Positions 1 through 11,700 of a DNA stretch of 64,000 nucleotides are shown piece after piece. The notes beneath the pieces are model-generated. The model worked only from the letters and a program-made list of their open reading frames with translations, searched no databases and was not told the DNA's origin. The translations under genes and the position numbers were made by a program. Within the stretch, counting starts at the first letter, position 1. The number at the start of each line of letters is the position of its first letter. This DNA is from Manduca sexta (taxonomy: Eukaryota > Arthropoda > Insecta > Lepidoptera > Sphingidae): positions 6,634,001 through 6,698,000 of the forward strand of contig NC_051117.1 in NCBI RefSeq assembly GCF_014839805.1. The letters are read 5' to 3'.

Positions 1-329
1 ATTCCACACTGAAAATAGTTACAAATTATTAAAATATCAACTATGGAAATAAAAGAATCATGTTGAAAAATGATGAAATGTTCAATAAAACGCAATTTTT
101 TGCAGAAAAATAAAATATACTTCAATTGACAAGACCCTGAAAAACCATCACCTGTTTTACAAAATATACTTGAACAGAACACACATACTAATAGGTTTTA
201 TCAACAAAGAAGCTTAAACATATTATCATACATTTTACATTTTCTCATTAACAAAAAAAAATCTATTGTGATACAATGTAAGACATATAAAAATTGTCAA
301 AATTTATATTATAATCAGTTACCCCCTTA

Positions 330-551
330 TTCGTAGACGTTTTTTATCTAAAGACGGAGTAAGGACCGAGTGCCGATGGGCACTGAGAAACAGACATAGG
401 GCCGTTGTAATTGGCAAATATAGAGATACAACAATATGAGCCAATCACAACAGCCCTATGTCTACGCACTGCGAAGGCTGCCATGCCGTCAGCACTGAGA
501 AACAGACTTGTTATCACAGCTACTCCGTGCTTAAATAAAAACATTTATGAA
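330..551. mobile_element. MITE, family A, copy 1
   Basis: Imperfect terminal inverted repeats: left ttcgtagacgttttttatct, right end reading inward ttcataaatgttttta. Inside is a second inverted pair (agacatagggccgttgtaat and its near complement). The copy at 19158-19378 shares the ends and core. No coding capacity. Nothing else recognisable in 1-859. Confidence 0.65.
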
Positions 552-859
552 TACGGGCGTTTCACTTTAGAGCATAAATCGACGGCTGCAAAGTGAAAAA
601 AGTTAACTACAATTTTGAGATTTTTTTATTATTGCGGTAACTAACTAAAAAATAAATATACATGTAGATGTCATATGAAATAATGAAGCGGTAATGAAAA
701 TTTCAACAAATTTAGTTTAAAATAAACAAAATGAGGGCATTTTTTCTTATTATACGCTCTCCTGAAAACTAGCTGTTTTGTATATAACTCTTTTTACTTT
801 GCACCCGTCGAAATGTTATAAGTATTATGTAGTATTGTCCTTATTATTGTAAACATTAC

Positions 860-955
860 CTTTCTATCTCTGGAGTGTGGCGGCGGTCCGATGGTGATGT
901 GTTGGAGCGCGTCGCTCACCATCGTGTAGTTGTTCATGTCGAGTTTGCCAGGTTG
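860..955 (-). CDS. RhoGAPp190: RhoGAPp190 exon 26 (last one in window)
   Basis: Residues 1140-1171: [20 protein letters not shown], then PPPHSRDRK, still in the linker before the GAP domain. The donor GTAATG shows the gene continues to the left, but I find no further coding exon between 1 and 859. Confidence 0.82.
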
Positions 956-3900
956 CTACAAATATTTATAGCTTTTAACTATCTACTGATATTATAGATC
1001 TTGTTTGACAGAATGATTTATTAAATTTAACATAATATTAAATTGTAATGTTGAATAGATTTTTATCAGTATGTCAGAAAGAATTAACATGAAAAAAATC
1101 ATATCACAAATTACCATAAACCAAAAGTAGAAACGCAGATAAAAAAAGGAGAAAAAGAAAAACAAGATATATTACTAATACTAGCTATAATTATGGCGAT
1201 TGAATAAAAATACATGTGAGCAATCAACGAGAAATCTGATTTGTTTAGTGCGTTTACCTTGAGCGTCTGCGAGTGCCTGGGCCGGTGGTGGTGCGGGTGC
1301 GGCCGCGCGCGGCCCGTCGTGAACGCGCGCGCTGCGTACGCGCCGCCCGCGCCGCCCGCCCCGCCCGCCCCGCCCGCCGGCCAGGCGCAACCGCCGTCTA
1401 AACAGACATATCATAGTTACTTACAATGCAATCAAAGAAATACTATGTAGGGTATTTGGAATAAAAACTCAGAAAGCTCTATACTACTTATTCAATGTAC
1501 TGAAATAAAATATTGCTACAAAAATATATAAGGGTGTATTACGTGTGAGTGTTGTCATGCATATTGTGTGCTTTTGAGTGACTGTCTTTTTGTTCTTCTT
1601 GCCTATTGAACTTTAAAATTGTCTACGTAATAAGCCCTACCTTTATCGAGATCATAAATTTTAATTAGCTATTCGTATATAATATATTTTTGCCTTAAAA
1701 TAAAAACCATAATATCTGAACTATTATAAAAAATTCCATGTAAAATTCGCTATAATAAAAAAATATTATAAAAAAATCTACCACAAACTTACCCCGAAAA
1801 CGACACAAATCATACAAACAAATAAAAAAGTATAATTTCATGCAAAACAATCATTCCTTAATCGGTACCACGTGACGCATCTACTCTACAAACAAAACTG
1901 TACCCTTATACTCGACAATAATGTCTAAAATACGTCGGCATGCAATCACCTGACTCGTGTGTGCTCAGGGAATCCTCCGAACAGTTGAGATCCGCTGCGT
2001 TATAACAGTTCCTTTTAGTATATTTTTTATACAAATTTATTTGCCATCATTTTCTTCGTAATTTTTAAAAAAGGATTGGATACGCTTTCGTGAACGAAAT
2101 TAATTTGTTTTTGACTAATAAGAACACATACAAGAATTATTTTTTTTAAGACAGGCAACAATTACTATACCTGTATCAACAAATTAATCCCAAAATGACT
2201 AAAAATACACTTGATTGTCTATTTACATCCCTTAAAAATATAGATAGTATTTGATGGAATGAAGACGGATATTTACAATATTAAAAGGAAAGGAAATAAA
2301 ACTATACATATAACAATTTCAATGAACAAACAAAATTATGTAATTAACAAATCATCACACAAAATCGACAACACAATGTTCGATAGAGTCAAAGTCTAGA
2401 CGACTTACACATGAATTAATCACATATTTATCAATATCAACTTACATAAAAATACCCTATCGATTGGCCGATATAAAATATTAACGATTCTAAGGCTAAT
2501 TTTTAGAATAGAAGTATATTAAAATTAAACTATTTTTCATATTTAATAGCGGTTTTTATATTTTAATTTTCTCCCCGAAAAATGATAAAATACGGGAAAA
2601 AATTCAAATACAAAAACCGCGATAAAGTCCGAAAATAGTTTAATTTCAATGTCTAACATTCACGTACATGAAATCATTATGGAAAGTAGTTATTAGACTC
2701 ACGTGACAAATCGGCATGCATCCTGTGGTCGGGCGGCGCCGGCTCTGGCGGCGTGCTCGGCGGCGGGTACACGCTGAACCCTGCGAACCAAATTGTATCA
2801 ACATTGAAAATATATCGATAGTCTGTTAACAACATTATTCGAATCCTACAAACGGAACCATATACTATGCTGTACAATAAAAGGATTGCTCCTATGTAAA
2901 CTATCATGAAAAAATGCAATATTCACTTTTTTAACGCTTCGTTATGTAAGTACTGTTTACTACTAACAGCCATTTAAAAAAGTTAATAAATGATTAGTTA
3001 ATGAAGTGTTTTTTCGTTTATTAACTTTTGAATTAAATGGGTTTGGTAATAACAGTGCGTAGATAACGAAACGCTTAAATGTGTATGTCGAATTTTTTCC
3101 AGATACGATTGTTTACTTAGGAGCCATCGAAATATCGATATTTTGGTGACAAATATATTTGTAAGGATATAACGATATTTTAGTGTATTACTTGATATCG
3201 ATATGTCAGCGGAGATATGAAATTTCAGTTAGTCGCATTATCAATGATTTTATACAAAAACATAATAATTTGTAACATTACCTTTCAAAAATCCTCTATT
3301 CTTAGAATTGTTTAGTGTGTCGCTGTACTCCGAATCGATGTCAGCTCGAGAGTCAGGGCCGATCAGCAGATCCAAAGAATTCGTTAGCTTATGATCTCTC
3401 CTGAGAAGAAAATAAATATGTAGATAAAAAGTTCATTTTATTTTGAATAAAAAAATGTATATACTAAAAATGTTTATATGTGATTTTAATAGCTATGTTC
3501 TTTATGTATAACCATTAGATGGATTGAAAAGTTTATTTTTTATGTATTGTAGATACATCGATCTATGCACCATTTTAAATAGCTTTACTGGATTTCGCCG
3601 ATAATTTTTGAACAATCATATTTTTATATTTCTTCCACGTTCACTTAAGCGAGTAATACGCAATGTACTGACATGTTGTTGAGCCTGTAGGAGTGGTCGC
3701 GGGGCGGCGGCTGCGGGCGCGCGGCGGCCACGTCGGGCAGGTTGTGCGCGGCGTGCGGCGCGTGCGGCGCGTGCGCGTGCAGCGCGTGCAGCGCGCGCGC
3801 GTGCGGCGCCTCCATGCGGAACGCGCGCTCTATCTCGCCCTTGCGCTCCCACACCTCCTTGAAGAACGGCGTGTAGAACGCCGCTGGAAACATATTGCAG

Positions 3901-6900
3901 CTCTTATTATGTTATCCATAAGGTGCATTTTAGAAAGGCAAAAAGAGCAACAGTATCCGCTGTAACTATATGAGACACATTCTTAGGACACAGTTTTTAG
4001 TATTTGGTGTTACTAGCCACTAAACATAAAATTTAATTTCAATCGCATCAACGAAAATATCGATATTTACCTTACGAGTATAATAACAATTGTTAACTTT
4101 AGCTGCAAACTACTCTCTTAATTCGAATTGTCGACCTAACTCATAAATATATAATTATTTGACTACTAGCTTTTGCCCGCGGCTCCGCCCGCGTTATAAA
4201 GTTTTTTAGGCTAAAGTTTTCCGTTATAAAAGTAGTAGTTTCCCGGGAACCTCTCAAACTGTCTCCATACCAAATTTCATCTTAATACGTTGGGTAGTTT
4301 TTGAGTTTAACACGTTCAGGCAGACAGATGCAGCGGGGGACTTTTGTTTTATAATATATTTTTTAGAACTTTTTAAGAGGAATAATCCCGTCATACATCA
4401 TTATTGCATAACTTTAACCGTTTACGCAGCGCACGCAACGGAAGCTCTCAAAACTAATAATTTTTCCCCGTTTTTGCAACATGTTTCATTACTGCTCCGC
4501 TCCGATTGGTCATAGCGTGATGATATATAGCCTATAGCACTCCAGGAACAAAGGGCTATCCAACACAAAAATATTTTTCAGTTCAAACACGGTAGTTCCT
4601 GAGATTAGCCATTACTGCTCCGCTCCTATTAGTCATAGCGTGATGATATATAGCCTATAGCACTCCAGGAACAAAGCGCTATCCAACACAAAAATATTTT
4701 TTTCAGTTCGATCTGATAGTTCCTGAGATTAGCCATTACTGCTCCGCTGCTATTGGTCATAGCGTGATGATATATACCCCATAGTACTCCACGAACAAAG
4801 AACTATCCAACACAAAACTATTTTTTCAGTTTGAACCGGTAGTTCCTGAGATTTGCCATTACTGCTCCGCTCCTATTGGTCATAGCGTGATGATATATAG
4901 CCTATAGCACTACACTAATAAAGAGCTATCCAACATAAAAAGAATTTTTCAGTTCGAACCGGTAGTTCCTGAGATTAGTCATTACTGCTCCGCTCCTATT
5001 GGTCATAGCGTGATGATATATAGCCTATAGCACTCCACGAACAAAGGGCTATCCAACACAAAAAGAATTTTTCAGTTTGGACCGGTAGTTCCTGAGATTA
5101 GCCATTACTGCCCCGCTCCTATTGGGTATAGCGTGATGATATATAGCCTATAGCACTCCACGAACAAAGGGCTATCCAACGCAAAAAGAATTTTTCAATT
5201 TGGACTGGTAGTTCCTGAGATTAGCGCGTTCAAACAAACAAACAAACAAACAAACAAACAAACTCTTCAGCTTTATATAATAGTATATATAGATTAAATG
5301 TTCTATCCCTATCATCCTTACACTAAACACATAAGAGACAAAAAAGACAAACACATCTAAACCTTAAAATTACAAACATTTACATAAGTATTTACTTGAC
5401 GTAAAAAAGCGATGTGATTTTATAGTCTCTTTTTGTTTTTTATTTGCTATTCTTACCCGACATTGGCAACATTACCAATAAACGGTGACAGCCATAATAT
5501 AAAAGAAGATGAAAACACATAACAGCCAGTAACTCACACTTAGTCTCAGGCCTGTCGGAGTACGTGGCGAAGTGTGCGCCGAGTCGGTCGGCGGTGGCGT
5601 TGCCCTCGGTGAGGAGCGCGTGGCCCACGTCGGTGCCGAAGAACGCGGTCGCCGCGGAGCCTCCACCCTCCGTCACCGCAACCATCTGGATCGGCAGGTT
5701 CGGTATGTTCATCGAGAACGCGCTGTGGACAAGAGATGTGTTGTGAAGTTGCTGATGACTGTAATCATTTATTGGTAGTCGTGCTGAGAGAATAAAAAAG
5801 TCGTGTGTTAACTATTGGTGACAAATTTAGTAAGTCGTGTGTTACCAATATGAGCTCATTTATCTATATCAATATTATAAAGAGGAAAAGTTTGTTTGTT
5901 TGTTGGTTTTGTAGGGGCTTATCTCTGAAACACTAAACCGATTTTGAAAATTACTAATAGAAAGCTGCATTACTCCTGAGTGTCACAGGCTCCTTTTTAC
6001 CGAAGTAAAATATTTATCTCGGAAAAACTAATTCACACGGATGGAGCCGCGGGAAAAGTTACTCGATAATTAATTATACATTTTATAGATTGATAGGCTC
6101 ACTGCGAGGTTCCTGAATATCTTAGATGGAAATATAGAAACCGAGACATATATTTTGTAGAAAAGGAAATAATCGAAGCTTTGAAATCAACAAACATCGT
6201 CAACATGTAGTGAACATTTTGAGTACATTTCAAATATTTCCACATTCATTTATGAGTTTTATTACATTCATAAGACCCGTCGTTCTTTTAAAGTTACTCA
6301 GACTTTCTTATTTATTCTATGGAGTTTAATATTTACAGTCAATTGAACTCACTTCAATGTCGCCAAACTGGCTTTCCTCTTAGCGGAGTAAATCAGAATG
6401 AAGCCGTGGATCAACTCCTCCCTGAACTGAGTAGCACCGTGGAAACTCGATATTATCACCTGGAACGAGAGATTTTAATTAACTATAAAAAATGATTTCC
6501 CTTAAGGCGATACCTCAAGGTCCATTTTCATACATTTTGTTTCACCTTTAATCTGGGTAACTAAACAAGTATTGGCAAGTAAAGAATTTAAATTCACGTC
6601 TAGTTAGTGATTAGTTCTCGCAGTTGAAAGAAAAACGTAAAAATAATTAATAATCATGGACATTTCTGCCTTTAAAATTTCGTCATATTAAATTTTAAAG
6701 ACCGAAATATCCATGATTATTAATTATTTTTACGTTTTTCTTTCAACTGCGAGAACTAATCACTAACTAGACGTGAATTTAAATTCTTTACTTGCCAATA
6801 CTTGTTTAGTTACCCAGATTAAAGGTGAAACAAAATGTATGAAAATGGACCTTGAGGTATCGCCTTAAGAATTCTAAAACTGACTTCACACATTTTATAA

Positions 6901-8744
6901 AAGAGACGTAACATTATTAAAAAAATCAACGAGATACTACATGGTGTAATTAGGGAGACTTAAGTAATTGGATTATTGGGGAATTTGGGAGGAGGAATCT
7001 CCCAACACCACAACATCCTCTGCAGTCGATTTTGTGTAACATCAAACAAATGTGGTAGACAATTTTATCATAGAGAATTTACAATAAATCCTTATGCATT
7101 GGTTATATTTGTGCTGAAATAATTTTCGAAAACAATAAAAGTTTTAAAAACTAAACCTACCATTTTCTATTACGAGTGTTATGGATCACCGGTGATTATT
7201 GAAATTATTTTTCAGGCAATCAAAAATCATATTTTTATTAGTAGTGTTAGGATCACCGGTGACTCACCTCGACCTTCCGCTTGGAGTCGCCGAGGAAGGT
7301 CTCGATGACGATGGATCTATCGCCAGTGAGAAAACAGTTCCGGTGAAGCAACAGAGGGCTCAGCACTCTCTCCGGCGAATACGGATCGTCGCAGAACATG
7401 CACACCATTATTCTGTGAATAGAAACGAGAATTAGGCAATCGATTACAATAATTTACGAGAACAATGTAAACTACATATTCTAGTAAGAAGTTTTATAGC
7501 AAAATAGACCAATATCTACTAAAGAATCGATAATCGATTTCACATTTTATCGATACAAAACATCGATAACAGTACGCTTATGACAACAAAATGTAAAAGT
7601 AAATTAAAAGGGAATGCGAGTGGCTCGGTCATGAGAGCCGAACAAAATTATATCAGGTTGACTCAGTAGCAGCTCAGTCTGGAATTTGTGCCCTATATGG
7701 CATTAGGCTCGCCCCCTATCACACGGCAGAAAGTGGGTGCACCAGTTCCAACACTGCCTACCTCTTCGAGGATTATAGGCGTATATGAGTGAGCACTATT
7801 AAGCTACTGTAAAAAAAAAATCCTAAACGTTAACTGACATACAAATACTAAACCCAATTCTTTATTATTCGCACTAGGGGTACAGACCAAACTGTATTAT
7901 ATTGAGGTAAAATCAGTTGCGCAGATACAACTTATCAACTGACCGTATGTCGGAGTCGAAGCAGACGATGACGTCCCGGTAGAGATGCGCGTAGCTGGCC
8001 TTGTCGCGGTTGGCGCGCACGAGCTCCTGCACCGCGTCCGCCGTCAGCGCCTCCGTGCCCAGCTCCGTCACCGACGCCTCCATGTACGAGCAGTGCAGGC
8101 TGGCACACATACAACTTATCAACATCTAAGTATTTTAAGTTTAATTGGCGATTAAAACGTATGAAAGAAATTCCTCGTATAATTTAAAAAAAAATAATTA
8201 TGTAATTTTTTTTTTTTAATTTTACGTGCACCTGATGGTATGTGCAGTAGTGTCCAATAAAATGTCGACGGACTAGAGATGATTTCCCCTTCGACAGTCA
8301 ACACATTAATATCGGCCTGTTGGAATCGGATATACACAGACGGATCCCGGAACGCGACACACTTCGTTCGCCATTATGGCTGGTTTTAACACATTGTGTA
8401 CGGTGGTCGCTATCCGGGCCGATATAAAGTGTATCACACCAACAACAACAATAAATACAGGATGTGCCCGCGATATTGTTATTTTTGCTTTTTATATTTC
8501 ATCATTCTGTGTAAGTGATTTATAATCGACTAAAAATCATATAAAATCTAGGATAAAACATTTTTCAAGTATTTTATGTCATACGGCTATTGATTGGCTT
8601 CCATTTTTAATATATTTGTAGGTATGATATTATTTGCCAAAGTTGGACAAACAGACGAACATGGCGATATCTATTTCAAAATAGACTTATAACTACTAAC
8701 ACGCAGTATAAAATATGTTTATGAATAAAGATTTTTATTATATT

Positions 8745-8784
<40 letters not shown>

Positions 8785-11700
8785 TCAATTAAGTATCACA
8801 AAAGCTTACAGTGGAAATACACCAAGACGCTTGAGTGAAAAAAAAACAAAAAGAAAAAACAACAAATAGACAAAATAAAACAAAACGAAACAATAAAAAT
8901 TATCAGGAAAATACAACTACTTACATTCTACATTATGGGAACACCTTATTAAATTTAAGTAAGATGCTTAAATTAAGTAACAAAATGACTTAAAAATAAA
9001 TACACATTTTTATAAATGGTGTGACTATTATCGACAAATATGTCAATATTAAATATAATGTATTAAATATAAATTATATTTATATTAAATATAAATCAAA
9101 TATTATGTAACTGTGGTCACTAGAAACTATTATGTTACTTACTTATCGGCTAGATTTTGTCCTTCCTCTTGCAATCTCGTCATTTCTTTCTTATCCATTC
9201 CATCGTCTTGTACGAACATTACTACCAGCGGTAATCCCTGCAAAAAAAAAACAACTAATGGAAAACATGACTTAGCCTCATAACAATAGAATTTAAAATT
9301 TATAGAGTAAACTAGCTTTTGCTCGCACCTTCGCCAGCGTCAATATTTCCGGGATAAAAGTCCCGTTGTATATTTTCCCGGGATAGAAAGTAGCTCATAA
9401 TCTTCCCAGGGTCTTAAACTATTTCCATACAAAATTTCATAAAAATCCGTTCAGTAGATTTTGAGAAAATCGATAACATACACAGACAAGGGAACTTTGT
9501 TTTATAATACGTATAGATTACTTGAAACGGCAGTTTGTCCTCTTGCTCCAGACTTGAGAGAAGAGTCTTCTCAGCGCATCCTCTGATGTACTCGAATGAT
9601 TCTTGATCTTGATACACGCAGAAATATCCTGCAATACATACATATAAGCTAACATCACAACACATTATAAAAACTTTAGTATATTTTTGAGGTTTAACAT
9701 ATAAAAAACATGTATTTGATTGATGCAGGATAATTTAAAATATATTTTTAGGCACTCCCTTGAGTAAACAACCTTGAGCATTTGTTCCATATATTTACGG
9801 CGCACAAGTTACGGGCGGGAATATAAAAACAATTTTAAGTCTTTTCGATATTATAAAACTATCAAATTGTTCCTTGTTATATTGTCTATGATATGATGCG
9901 TATTTTAGGAGATACAAGGAATATAAAGTGTTAGTGGCATTTTCATTATGTATACAATGAAACAATATCCAGATTATAAAATACAACCAAACTAAAAATA
10001 TGTTTATTTTTTTTTCTATGTGTATTATAAATTTCGATTAAATATCTCAAACTATGATTAGCACGAAGATATCTTGGACGCATTGGCTCAAATAAAATCC
10101 GTTGTCAACACACTACCAATTCTCAGTTAATATGTCACACGTATCATACCGTTGGGCGCGAAGTCGTCGCCGGCGTCGGCGTCCGTCGCGAGGTGGTGGT
10201 CGCGCACGCGCGTGTCGAGGCGCCACGCCACGCCGCCCGCCGCCACGCGCCGCTCGGCGTCGCAGCCCGCCACCAGCCGCTTGCCGAACTCGCCCGCCAC
10301 GCCCTCCGCCTGCCACGACAACCGTTACACTTGCACACCACTAGTGTTAACACCAAAAAAATTGTCAACGAAATCGTTGGCGCACTTTACAAGATCCTAT
10401 ATTATAAAATAACTAGCTCTTGCCCGCGGCTCCGCTCGCGTTATAAAGTTTTTCAGGCTAAAATTTTCCGTTATAAAAGTAGTTTCCCGGGAGCCTATGT
10501 TCTTCCCAGGGTCCCAAACTGTCTCCATACCAAATTTCATCTTAATACGTTGGGTAGTTTTTGAGTTTAACACGTTGAGGCAGACGGATGCAGCGGACGG
10601 ACTTTGTTTTATAATATATTTTTAGAACTTTTTAAGAGGAATAATCCCTTCATACATCATTGTTGCATAACTTTAACCGTTTACGTAGCGCACGCAACGG
10701 AAGCTCTCAAAACTAATAAATTGTCCCCGTTTTTGCAACATGTTTCATTACTGCTCCGCTCCTATTGGTCATAGCGTGATGATATATAGCCTATATCACT
10801 CCACAAAGAAAGGGCTATCCAACACAAAACATTTTTTTCAGTTCAAACTGGTAGTTCCTGAGATTAGCCATTACTGCTCCGCTCCTATTGGTCATAACGT
10901 GATGATATATAACTTAGAGCACTCCACAAACAATGGGCTATTCAACACAAAAATAATTTTTCAGTTCGAATCGGTAGTTCCTGAGATTAGCCATTACTGC
11001 TCCGCTCCTATTGGGTATAGCGTGATGATATATAGCCTATAGCACTCCACGAACAAAGGGCTATCCAACGCAAAAAGAATTTTTCAGTTTAGCCCGGTAG
11101 TTCCTGAGATTAGCCATTACTGCTCCGCTCCTATTGGGTATAGCGTGATGATATATAGCCTATAGCACTCCACGAACAAAGTACTATCCAACGCAAAAAG
11201 AATTTTTCAGTTTGGACCGGTAGATGCTGAGATTAGCCATTACTGCTCCGCTCCTATTGGGTATAGCGTGATGATATATAGCCTATAGCACTCCACGAAC
11301 AAAGGGCTATCCAACGCAAAAAGAATTTTTCAGTTTGGACCGGTAGTTCCTGAGATTAGCGCGTTCAAACAAACAAACAAACAAACAAATTCTTCAGCTT
11401 TATATAATAGTATAGAAGTATAGATAATATCAGCCCTGTATTATATACTTGCCCACTGCTGAGCACGGGCCTCCTCTACTACTGAGAGGGATTAGGCCTT
11501 AGTCCACCACGCTGGCCTAGTGCGGATTGGTAGACTTCACACAACCTCGAAAATTCCTATAAAGAATATCTCAGACACGCAGGTTTCCTCACGATAATTT
11601 GCTTCACCGTTAAAGCAAGCGATAATTCACAAAGAATACAAACATAATTTTTAGAAAAGGTGTGTGCCCTTGCGATTTGAACCCAACAGTCAGTTCCACA

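Noticed and set aside
3135..3203. Cluster of atatcgat words as DREF-type promoter elements
   Set aside because: It lies deep in the 3' half of the p190 gene with no sign of a start site. The words are common in AT-rich intron sequence.
5229..5262. Evenly repeated caaa units beside 123-bp repeats, considered as a CRISPR-like array
   Set aside because: The host is a eukaryote, the tandem units have no spacers, and they are part of a dispersed element.
10102..10412. Several overlapping open frames on both strands over 10.1-10.4 kb
   Set aside because: They are shadows of the very GC-rich p190 exon at 10150-10309. Only one frame matches the family and joins in phase with the neighbouring exons.
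10740..11042. 100-codon open frame with repeating [16 protein letters not shown]
   Set aside because: It is the 123-bp tandem unit of a dispersed repeat read in frame (123 is divisible by 3). There are no gene-like flanks, and the other copies break the frame.
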